Source: Anagrus nilaparvatae
Lineage: Eukaryota > Arthropoda > Insecta > Hymenoptera > Mymaridae
NCBI GenBank assembly: GCA_022575985.1
Contig: JAKSXM010000132.1
Span: forward strand, 13,888,001-13,952,000
Direction: 5' to 3'
DNA length: 64,000 bases
Numbering within the stretch: the stretch's first letter is position 1; the number at the start of each line of letters is the position of its first letter. A model generated the notes under the pieces. The model was given only the letters and a program-made list of their open reading frames with translations. It was not told where the DNA came from and searched no databases. Below, piece after piece: positions 12,957 through 24,400 of the stretch. A program made the position numbers and the translations under genes.

Positions 12957-13850
12957 TCACACCAAGTGGTCCCTGAATTGAACTGAATGGTCACAGAATC
13001 GGCAAAAACTATTTTTTTTCCAAAAGCACTACTAAAAACAAGTAGTCATAAACAATTTAAGCTTTCTAGGTTAAAACTTTGATGTTTTAGAGCCATTTTT
13101 GACCAAATGAAAATCTGACCAAAGATTCAGATTCTTTGAGAAATTTTACATAGGTCTATAAATATTAGAAAGTTTTGAAGGATTCTGAAAAACTTTATCT
13201 AAGAAACATTAACTAAATTAACCACTCATAAAGCTTCATACAATATAAGAGATTCTACGCTAACTGGACTCAAGTTGGACTGAACCATTTTCACACAATT
13301 CATTCAAAACTTACCAAAATTTACACGCCAATCTATAATTTCCTGAGAAATCCGAATCTTGGGTCAGATTTTCATTTTTGGCCATATAACTTGGCGGGAT
13401 ATTTGAAAAAATAGTAATTCAAAAAATATCAATTTTTATGTGGAGCTTACAGATAAGTGTATTCCACGAATTTTTGAGGAGGAGGAAAATAGGTCATAAA
13501 ACAAGAAACCTTAGTAGCAGAAATTTGAGCCTGCAAATTTTTTTAAAATTTAAACTGTAAGGTGTAATTTCTTGCACATGCGCAGTCCAAATAAAATTTT
13601 GAACCTCGGAATTGAAATTTGTGGAAAAATAAGTACTTGTCAGCAAAAATAGGAATATCTTGAGCCAATTAACTACAGTAATCCAATAACACAAAAATGG
13701 CTTCCAAAAATCGAGGATTTTATCTAAAAAGCTAAAATTGGGCAAATGTGCTTGTTTTTAGTTATACTTTCGAGAAAAAAAATAGTTTGGGTCGATTTCT
13801 GCGATTGATTAGTTCGAATTTACCGCAGTTGCGGTGGAATCCCTCACATA
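12957..13850. repeat. Degenerate inverted-repeat element
   Basis: The block at 12960-13020 (..GGCAAAAACTATTTTTTTTC) is roughly the inverted copy of 13765-13820 (GAAAAAAAATAGTTTGGGTCG..). Between them are paired 'TTTTTGGCCA' and 'TTTTGACCAAATGA' type blocks. Related right-arm sequence recurs at 15880-15960 and, more weakly, at 58845 and 60215, so this is a dispersed family. Decay is too great to give exact ends. The open frame at 13494-13745 lies inside it and is not a credible gene. Confidence 0.4.
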
Positions 13851-13859
13851 TTTAATTTC

Positions 13860-16415
13860 TTTGTAATTTTCATTATTTTATTGTAAAAAGTTTTTTTTGT
13901 ACTAATTTTTCATTAGTCTTATAAAGTCATAACTGTCAAAATGAGCTTTTTATACGTGTTTTTTATTTACGTTTATTTTTTTAATGTTTTAGTATTGTTA
14001 TTTCTATCTTTGCAACATCATTCATCTACACCCACATTTTTATGATTATTTATCAATGTAGCTTATAAATCTTTTTCGTATAAAAATTTTTGTTGTCATT
14101 CTTTCTTTTGTCCTATAACATTTAATCGTTGTCTTCAAATGAATTATGATTTTATTAGATTTAATTATTTTTTAGTTGTAACAGTTGATTTGAGAATATA
14201 AATCATTCAAAAAAATTATATTGGATGAAAAATAGTTTTTAATTATATTTTCTAACTATCTGATTTACAAGTAGATATTTATTACTATAAATTTTTGTCA
14301 TAAAGATCAGTTAGTATTTAATTTATATGTGGAGTTCACTGAAGAATATACAGGTAATATATAGTCAAGTCTTTAAATTAACACAAAAGTATCTTATATA
14401 ACATGGGACATGTTTATGGAGAGGGGATACTTGATAAACCTGCAACTCAAGGGAAGGGCTTAAATAGGGCTTAGAAAAATTTCTATTTAATGACTTAGGA
14501 TAATATCCTGTTTAAATTTTACTTCAAATATTTGGTTTCAAAATTTTAATTTTGGCAGCAATAAATTGATCATTTTTGATGAAATGGCCATTTGGTTGAT
14601 TGGCTGTAATGGTAAAAGATTCATTGGCAAAATATTGCGGCTGACTAAACTATTGAAGTGAAACTTGTACCAAAAAAAATGAGACAAATCGGAAGTATTA
14701 TGAATGATTTGCAAGATGACAGCGTTATTTAAAATATTTAAAAATCCCTTTATAATAGGATCTCCATATATTTTTAAGCCCATAAGTTGGAGAATATCAA
14801 GGATGTTTTTTCAATATAATGAACTCATCTATATATATTTATAAATTGTAATTTTGCGTCCTAAATGTGGTTGTCTCTCTTTGTTATTTGAAATAAAAAA
14901 ATCATTTTTATAACTTTTATATAAAACGCACACACAGAATATAAAGAGAATCCATTAAATATTACATTATTTATTATTATATTATTTCTATACAAAAATA
15001 ATAATCCTATTATACAATAAAAAACTGTACATTTGTGGTAAAATTTATATGAGAAATTCTTAGTCTTTTTAACAAAAGACTTACTTGTTTGGATTCTTAA
15101 ATTGAGTGAAAATTTCATTATATTATTTATAATCTTTTGTTCTAAACAGAACCTGTTTCCCAAAATTTCAGCCCTAATAATAAATTTGATCAATAATAAA
15201 TAAATTATTTTCACTAATATCATTTTCAGCCTTTGGGGAGGTCTAAATAAATTTTTTGAAAGGTAAATGTTCTGAAATATAATACAAAACTCGATTCAAG
15301 AACAAAAAACAAAAAATATTATACTTTATAGTATTTTTTTTACCATTTTTTAAAAATTAAGTTTAGTTTTCACCCCCTTGGGAGGGTTCAGTCAATTTTC
15401 GGAATTGAAAATTACTAAATACTCGATTAAAGAATAAAAAGTAACAAAAAAGACTTTTATCATGTTTTCATTCTTATTTTAGGCGTAGTTTTCATCCCCT
15501 GTAATTGTATTTTAGTACAATATTCATAACCAAATAATCCTCTATATTGTCCATTACTCTTGGAAAAAATGGAATTTTTTTTACAGTTTTGGTTTTGCCT
15601 CCCTCGTTTTGCAAAAAAAATCCTAAAAAGGAATATTTGTTGCTGATTTAAGGGTGTTCTACCCATTTCCAGCGACTTTGAACCCCAGATTCAAATTAAG
15701 TGACCCTAAAAACTAAGTATTATGGTTCTCGATGTCAGACCAGTATGGGCGTTTGCACTGGACTATACTGTAACAAAATAAATAACTGGAAAAAGTAAAT
15801 AAATAATCAAATAAATATTTTTTTTATAAAGTTACATCTTTTGGGTGAAAAAGACACACACACATTATTTGCAGTTTCCGAAAAAATAGTTTGGACCGAT
15901 TTCCGTTACCCTTCAATCGTACTTGGGTCTAGATTTGCAATCCCTCATGTAGGGATTGGGTCTAGATTTGAATCCCTCATGTAGAAAAAAAAAATTAAAA
16001 AAAAAATTAAAAATATAAATTGATTGCATCTTAAAGTTATTATACAGTAGAATTAAATCATAAGAAAAATAGTACTACTTAGGAATATACAATGTTTTTG
16101 AAATATGACATTTAATTATAGTTTTCTTTAAATTTATTTCTGCATATTATATACTTTTTATTTTATACCTTAAGGGTAAAATAGAAATTTCATATTCGGA
16201 ATAAAGTAACTTTTCTTGCATTAGGTACTATACTATTTATAAGAAAAAGTTTTTTTTATATACGGAAGTACCAATGTCATTAAAATATCATAACCACAGA
16301 TTGACTGAATGACAACGTTCGCTTATGCACATCTGAGTTTTATTTAATGCTACAAATAATCATTTACTTTGGTCCATTATTTATTTTCGATTACAATATA
16401 TTTTCGTTAAATATA
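13860..16415. other. AT-rich intergenic stretch, degenerate tandem units
   Basis: No gene supported. 15230-15560 holds two to three diverged units containing 'TTTTCACCCCCTTGGGAGG', 'TAAATACTCGATT.AAGAA' and a T-rich spacer; the same unit type is found at 31200-31850. 15905-15990 has a 30-bp direct duplication (TGGGTCTAGATTTG.AATCCC). Open frames at 14538-14783, 14861-15223 and 15460-15666 show no recognisable protein features. Confidence 0.5.
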
Positions 16416-16662
16416 CACACCAAACCTAAAGAATTTTTTGTTTCGCAGAAAAGATTTAATGTTTATTTAATTCTTTAGAGAGGAATTATTTTGAGGTTAA
16501 TTCTTATAAAACAAATTATTTTCAATTTAATTCTTTTTGAACAGAATAAAAACAAAAATAATTGTTTTTAAAAGAATTAACCTCAAAATAATTCCTCTCT
16601 AAAGAATTAAATAAACATTAAATCTTTTCTGCGTAACAAAAAATTCTTTTAGGTTTGGTGTG
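16416..16662. mobile_element. Palindromic MITE with TA-rich target duplication
   Basis: Left end CACACCAAACCTAAAGAAT and right end ATTC.TTTAGGTTTGGTGTG are inverted copies. The inversion runs almost without break for about 100 bp on each side, turning near 16530. Both ends are flanked by TATA, so the duplication is TATA or TA. At about 247 bp with no coding it is a typical MITE, possibly Tc1/mariner-like if the duplication is TA. Confidence 0.85.
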
Positions 16663-16829
16663 TATAAAAATATTTTTATTTTTATTTAAAAAAATAACTT
16701 AGTTTTCGTATAAGTGCTACCTTTCATAGTCAATAAACGAAATGTCCATTTTTGGCTGAAATGATCAATTTTCAAATTGCTGCTAAAATTGAAATTTTTT
16801 ATGTAAATGAGTTTTATACGGTAGCCAAG

Positions 16830-17860
16830 ATCAGCGCGGTACGAAAGACTCAAGCTGAAAACATACTGATTTAGATGAAGGGAAAAGAAATAGGGTAAAC
16901 AGCCCTTTTCAAAGCAGTTAAGGCATCAATGGGAGAAAATGTAAAAGTGACATACCCAACACGACGGCGAACTCTCCAGATAAGGGACATCGAAGTCTTA
17001 CCTCAGAAGAAGAAATAGAGGCAGCCTTTACAGCCGCATAGATGACAACTAGCCCAATCAAAGTGCGACTATTCCGTCCTAACCTTTGAGAACAAAGGTC
17101 AGTCGTGGTTGAAATGGACGAAAGGTCGCTTTCAAGCTAACTAAGAAAGGTTGCATTAAGTTGGGCTTGGGTAACTGCAGAGTAAGTAAGTGCAGGTTGT
17201 AACCCCGCTCAGATGTTTGGGATATAGACATGTAGCAGGTAAATGCACAGGACCAGATCGAAGTAAACTGTGCTTTAAATGTGGATAGAAAACCACAAAT
17301 CAGACGAGTGTAAGAGATGGAAGAGCACGGATTAAGTCTAGCAGCTACTAAGACAGAAATCGTGATATTCACGAGGAAGCGATTAAGTACTGATATCCCA
17401 ATTCAAATCGATGAGATACCATCATCAAAACGAGATGATTCGTAAAATATCTGGGTATTATTTTGGATACGAAGCTCAACTGCTGGGAGCATATCTCTCA
17501 AAGAGTTAAGAAGGCAGGCACTACAACACTAGCCCTGAGCAGGCTAATGGCGAACCTGAGCGACCCTAAGGTTAGCAAGCCAAAGTTAATAATGTCTGTA
17601 ACTCACATCATATGGAGCAGAAAATTAGGCAGAGGCGCTAGATTAGGCTATTTATGCGAAAAGCATGATGAAAGCACAGAGTCTGAGGTGCCTTAAGGTT
17701 TGCCTGCGCGTACTTACCTACGTACTATAAGCGGCAGTTATGTGATCGCTGCAATTATCCCAATTAAGCTTAAAGTGAGATCAAAATGGATGTTAGGAAA
17801 GATACGTTGCTAGATTGGCAGGCTCTCTGGGAAGACCTAGTCAATAAACACTTATCTTTG
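16830..17860 (+). pseudogene. Degraded R1/Jockey-type non-LTR retrotransposon
   Basis: Three collinear pieces survive on the plus strand. 16925-17040 gives an ORF1-like stretch (YPTRRRTLQIRDIEVLP). 17211-17288 gives zinc-knuckle residues (RCLGYRHVAGKC, then CFKCG and a stop). 17320-17700 jumps to the C-terminal part of the reverse transcriptase: GLSLAATKTEIV, then KYLGIILDTKLN, then ALSRLMANL. A downstream 'LLDWQALWEDLVNK' reading near 17805-17850 matches the usual end of ORF2. The endonuclease and the catalytic RT core are missing, so this is a deleted relic with several frameshifts and stops. The open frame at 17463-17696 is part of it, not a separate gene. Confidence 0.75.
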
Positions 17861-18295
17861 CCAGTTTTAGAACTATTTTTTTATATGATTACCTTACTTT
17901 ATGATTAAATCTTTAAGGGTTCTGTTATCAGCATAAAAAATATATATATTCAGTAATTATTTACAATTTAATTGTTATTGTTTTCATTATTATGTTGGGT
18001 AACAGGAAATGTAACAGGAAAAAAAAAATTAAAAATATATTTATTGTTAATGTATATTAATTGTTTAATTATTTAATAACATACAATATCACGTAAAAAA
18101 ATTTAATTTTTTGATAAAAAGGAAATATACTTATATATATTATGTATAAAAATTTTAATTAAATATTATTAAATAAATAAAAAAATATAAAAATTTTAAT
18201 TAAATATTATTATTTAATTAAAGTTTTTAATATTTTTCATAGAAATTATTAAAATATAATAATAGAAAAATATTTTTCCTCATTTTTTTTTTTAA

Positions 18296-18303
18296 TATAA
18301 AAG
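18296..18303 (+). promoter_or_regulatory. TATA box of the small secreted-peptide gene
   Basis: TATAAAAG lies 81 bp upstream of the ATG at 18377. An arthropod-like initiator (TTAGTT at 18325-18330) follows about 31 bp downstream, the normal spacing for a focused promoter. This would give a 5' leader of about 50 nt. Inferred from motif and spacing alone. Confidence 0.55.
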
Positions 18304-18376
18304 TCGAATTATTTTATTAAAAATTTAGTTAGTACTTATATACTTATCTAAAATAAATAAATTTTATTTTCTAAAA

Positions 18377-18434
18377 ATGTTGAAAAAATCTTTACTTTTA
18401 ATTATTGCTATGACTTTATTCGTAGCTTTATCAT
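18377..18434 (+). CDS. Exon 1 of secreted peptide: start and most of signal peptide
   Basis: ATG at 18377 opens 19 codons (MLKKSLLLIIAMTLFVALS) plus one base, followed by a strong donor, T|GTAAGT. The positive n-region and hydrophobic core are those of a secretory signal. Confidence 0.75.
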
Positions 18435-21400
18435 GTAAGTTTTATAATTTATTTAATTAATTTTTTTTTATATACATTAAGATTGATTTAATACTTTTAT
18501 AATTTGAATTTTTAATAATTTTTGAAATTTTCCAAAAAATATTAAATATTAAATAAATGAAAAAATTGTTGATATTGTTATTTTTAACAGTTCAAATAAA
18601 TTATTAGATTTTTTGAAACTGTTAAATTAGCATTTTTAGCCAAAACGTGACCAAACGTAAATGTCGGGTCCTTGAATCGCATAAAATCTTCCAAAAGCAA
18701 TTTTCCCCAGAAAATAGATTTATTAATTATATTTTTGATTGGTAACGTGAGTTTAAGGGTAGTCTCTTACTCAAATTGCCATGACCAAACTTATTTATCA
18801 AAAGAATTAAATAATTTAATTAAAATTTCCAGAATTAAGATTTTTCATTTATATGCTTTTAAGAAGCGACTTTTGAAAAAAAAATCATATCTTACGTATT
18901 TCTTGCGTAGGCTCTATGTATGCTCATTTTAAATTAATTTTTTGACCTTGGAATCGAATCGGAATCGAAGAAATCGAAAAATTTCCTATCGGATCTTAGC
19001 ACAAAATATTTTTTCAGTGAAATAAGCGTTTACGAAGACAACGAACCTTTTTTTAAAATACAACCAAAAGACAAATATGTCAGTCGTAAAATTGAGAACC
19101 TTATATGAGCTAAAAGTGGTTATAGGCTTGCTATTATTTATACTTTCGGTAAAAAGTACTTGCAAATTGATTTTAAGACCTGATCATTAGATTTAGCGAG
19201 AGATTTAGTTACGTCAGGTTTAAAAATACCCAATATTTTTTATTAAAAAACAAAGAATGAAAAAAAAATTTAACGTAGTATGCATTATGCGTTTAAAGTT
19301 TTTAAAATTAACGCATTTGCGAGCATGGGAACCCAGCAAAACTGGGTAAAAATGCTACGTACTCACGCTGGAGTACAAAGTACATACAATATTTTTGGCC
19401 TGCCTAGGTTTCTCAAAAGAAAAGAAAATAAAATGCCAATTTTTCTACTCGATAAACCTAGGTGGACAAAAAATTGATTAAACATCTTGAACATAAAATT
19501 TTACATTTTTGAACATAGTTGTAAGTTAATGTAGATCCCAGACTTGCAAATATAGTATTTTACAAAAAAAGTTTAATGTACTATAGTGCTATTTTATTGC
19601 ACTAAATAGCCTTTTTGTTTGTATACTAATTTTACATGGCCAATAAAGTAATACTTTTTACTTTTGACAACAGATAATTTCGTCAGTGCTGAACAAATGG
19701 TTGATGACAAAGAAGGTAATTAATTATATTTATAAATAAGCGATTCTTTCTCCAACCAGCCATCTCCTTCAGTCCAAAAATGGAGCCAACTTAAGAGGAT
19801 TTTGGTTTTCTCAAATTGATGGGAAAAAGATCTAGTTTTTTTTTCTTTGTCCTTTTTAGCTCGGTAAATCTAAAGTTCCCATTTTAGGTACTGAGTGGCG
19901 GCAAACTAAAATTTAAAAATCAGAAAAATCTAAATAAAAGTAGGTTACAGGTAAATTTTTTGAATTTTTTTTTTCTCAAAAGTTTTTATTTATTAAAACG
20001 AAGAAAGTAAGACCATTTAGCTGCTGATACGTTTATTTCTCTAAAAGTTTTGTGGGTACTATGTAGTTTTTAAAAATGGGTAAAAACCGGCTACTTTGAC
20101 TGATGATATTTTCGGAACTATTGGTCAAAAATGAAAAAGTTATAGCTCAAAATCGTTATCTAAAAACATATAATAAGTGTACCAAAGATCTTGTAGAGAA
20201 GTCTTGGATTTAACAATTTTCGGGTATTAATTCTCTTTGAAAAATGTATCAATGTTTGAGACATTTATTATTATGTATTAAAAGACTACTATTTTGCGTT
20301 AAAAAGTTTTTATTTTGGTCTTGTAGGTTCAGAGATATCAACAGTCAAATTTGACGTTTTGTAAAAACTACATGGTATAATAGTCACAAAACTAGTCCTC
20401 TAATTATATTATACAAAAACAAGTTGTAAAAAGAAGGATCAATAAATAAATTAAAATAAATATGTTTTGATTTAATTAATTAAAAATATCATAAAAAATA
20501 AACGTATCGGCATCTGGATGATATTATTTTCTTTGTCTTACGTTAACCTACTTTTATTTCGATTAGATCCACAAAATATATTTCTTTGCAATTCTTTTAA
20601 AGCTTATACATGGTATTTGATAAGAAATGGTAGTTAAAAATTGATAGTTCCAGCAAGTTTTTAGTATTTTGTTAGATCAGTCATAAAATGCACAAAAATT
20701 TATTTCAAAAGTTTCTTTAGGACTAAAAAATATATGCCTGATTCCACCTAAATTTTAAACTTTAGCATCTTCGCTAACGTTGGATTTTGGAAAATGAATT
20801 CTCAAAGTAATTTTATAATTTTTGGAATTTCCAAATATAAATTAAAACCAATATTCTTCTCATTCTTTTTGTCTTGCAAAAGATTTAATATAACCGCTTT
20901 TATACACTGTAAAAACTAACTTTCTTATATTAAAAAAAAAATAGAAAATTTTCGAAAAACTAGTAAATTTTCGAAAATAATCGTAAATTTACTAAATTTA
21001 GTATATTAATAACAAATTCAAGTATTCTCGATTTTTTCTTGTGAATTTACGAAAAAATTTGTAAATTAGCAAATATTTTTTGTTAATTTTCCAAAAAAAA
21101 TTGTAAATTATCAATTTTTCTCTTGAATTTACAAAAAGAATCGGAAACACTCAAATTTATAGTTTATATACTTAATTTAGTAAATTTACGATTTTTTTCG
21201 AAAAATTACTAATTTTTCTTAAATATTCTATTTTTTTGTGAATCTAAGAAAGTTGCTTTTTACAGTGTACTAATTAAATTAAAATTTTTAGCTTTATACA
21301 TAAAGGAGAAATAATAAAGCTTATTTTTACCGCATATTATGAGAATTTTCAAAGATTCAACTTAAATACTTGATTTAAAAAGCTTTTAATTGTTTTTATT

Positions 21401-24400
21401 ACCATTAATTTTTTGAAAATTAATTGTTAATATTATTTATTACCACTCCTTGAACTATTATATCTATATCCCTGTTCTTAATAACTAGATTAATTTAAAA
21501 CTAAAAAGCTTAGAAGATATCAACATAAATTTACGACAGGACTGGATTACGCGATACCGATACCAACAAAAGTGATACCAAAAGTGATACCAATATCATT
21601 GGTATCACTGGTATAATTGATATCACTATAAAATTTTATAATTTTCTTATTTTAACGTTAAATAAATGTTTTAATTAATAAAACAATCAAATATATACAT
21701 AAATTAGAGGCTCCGCCCCTGCACCCTCCACGCGCCAACCCCCGTAAAGGGTAAAAAGTAATGTTATGTCCATTCACACCTGTCCAGAATGAAAATATAA
21801 CTAAATCAAAATGCTAACAAGAACGGATTGTTTCTACTCAATAAAGATACTTTATACTTGACAAAATCACCTGGCAAAAAACTAGAACTGCTGCTCTTTT
21901 TAAGCAATTCTAAAAATCGTATTTTAGATGCATACCAATATAAAATCTATAAAATTTTAGGTTTTCAAACATTTTTATAGAATTGTTTTTTATATCAATA
22001 CTGTCCTGTTTTATTCATGATTCCAGAAAAAATATAGCAATAAAACATTCAATTTTTTGATAAAATAGTTATAGACAAAGATTATTTTTAGGTCAGTAGC
22101 TTAATTTTATCCTGTCTCTTATACATGTAATTGGGTTATTATTATGATATCAATCATCTCTAAACACTTTTTTTTTGATATTTATATACTAGAAAAATAT
22201 ATTCTATTATCAAATAATAATCGATTTCATGATCAAAGAAGTTTATAAAATGCTTAATTTATAAATTTCACTGATAGTAGGTGACAGTTTCCATTTTTTC
22301 ATTCAAGGATCCAGGGAGTATTTCAACTATAATTGTAAACTTTTTTTCGGATATAAAAACTACATAAAAATATTACAAAAAATTCTATTCTTCCCCCCCA
22401 CCCCCCTGACAAAAATTTCTGGATACGTGTCTGCTTATGTTGATATATTTTTGAATGCTAAAAGAAAGGTTTTAAAAAAAATTTTGATTGCCTTACTTTT
22501 TTAAAATAAATGGCAGTTTTTACCCTTTTTCACCCTCGATTGAAGGGTTTTTAAGTCGTGGAATAGTAAAATATCATTAAATATTATTTAATACAATATT
22601 CAAAAATTAAAAAAACAACCGGTGTGGAACTCAGAACCACACCGATGATAAAACATGTTCAAATATATTTTTTTAATTTTAAAACCTTTATAATTTGAAA
22701 TCTTTAAACCAAAAAAATATAATTTTAAGCGCTCCTATTATCCATATTAGTCTAAAGCCATTTATCGGAACTATTTTAATTCTTTAAAACTGAATTATTC
22801 TAAGTTCCTAAAATCAAATTATTTTAAGTCCCTACATCGAAATTATGCTTAGTCCATTTGACCCATCCCCCAAATGCGGCACATCCCCCCCCCCCCCAAC
22901 CGAATGAATTGCTTGAAAAACCCCCTCTGCCTATAAATATCTTCCATGTTAATATACAAAAAATATCTTATGTAAGAAAGAAATTTTATACATTCGATAG
23001 TAAATTAATATTTTTTAATTTTAACGACGGACATTTAATGATGGACATTTTTTTTCTTCAAGAATTAGCTTCTTTAAGCTTTAATTAGCTTAAAAAAGTT
23101 TATAAAAATTATTTACAAAAAGATCTAGTATTTTTAAAAAATTATTTAAAAACTGCTTCTACATAGTATGAAAATACATTGTATTTCATATGTAAATATT
23201 TAAAAGCAGTATAATGATGATTAAAAGTATATAAAATCTGCATTCGTAAAAGGTCGTTAAAATTAAAAAATATTAATTTACTATCGAATGTATAAAATTT
23301 CTTTCTTATCATAGGCACTTGACCAAATGGTTGCCGTTCTTGAAGGATAAAAGTGTGTTTGATTGTCTCGGGGAGTGTCCGTCTCCATGGCGCAAGTGGT
23401 AGCGCGTATGTGGCTAAAACATAAGGTTGGAAGTTCGAACCCTCCTGGAGACCAAATGATGGACATTTTTTTTCTTCAAGAATTAGCTTCTTTAAGCTTT
23501 AATTAGCTTAAAAAAGTTTATAAAAATTATTTACAAAAAGATCTAGTATTTTTAAAAAATTATTTAAAAACTGCTTCTACATAGTATGAAAATACATTGT
23601 ATTTCATATGTAAATATTTAAAAGCAGTATAATGATGATTAAAAGTATATAAAATCTGCATTCGTAAAAGGTCGTTAAAATTAAAAAATATCTTATGTTT
23701 TTATAGTTATTATCATTTTTGTAGTTTTTCTCATATTGGGGGTAGATTTTCCCCCCTAAAATAAACCCTTATATCCCAATTATGCTTTAGCATTAAGTAA
23801 AACTAACATTTTGTTAGTTACTTTTGCAGGGTGTATACCAAAATTTGATCCCGATTTATAAGTATCATAATTATAAGGACTGTAAGGACATTTATTTGCA
23901 AAAATAAAGACCAATAAAATCTATTTATAAGCTTCACAAAAAAAAATCAACACGTATATTAATGCAATTTCTACATTGTTAAATAATTATTTCATCATTT
24001 CTGGTTCAGTTACAAAATATTATAAAATAATCCTAAAAATAGGTACTTTTTCTGTTTTAAGGTTATCTTAGTTTAAGGGTTGACACGTCGAATTTTATCA
24101 TGAATTCCTACCTTTGGTACACCCACATAATATAAGGGAGTATTTTATAATAATAAACGACACGACAAGCCACACACCCACATAACCTACGGCAGTAATT
24201 TATAATAAAAGACGACACGTTAAGCCTTACAACCACATAACCTGCGGGAGTATTTTATAATAGAAAACGACAAGCTAGGCCTTACATCCACATAACTTAA
24301 GAGAGTAATTAAAAAAAAAAAACGACGCTTCAAGCCTTATATCTACATAACCTAAGGGAGTACTTTTTGGCAAAAAAACACGCTAAGCCTAACATCCACA

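Noticed and set aside
17079..17372. 97-residue minus-strand frame
   Set aside because: Antisense to the ORF1 zinc-knuckle part of the LINE relic.
23281..23466. 61-residue minus-strand frame
   Set aside because: It overlies the tRNA-like gene and its flank; the translation has no protein features.
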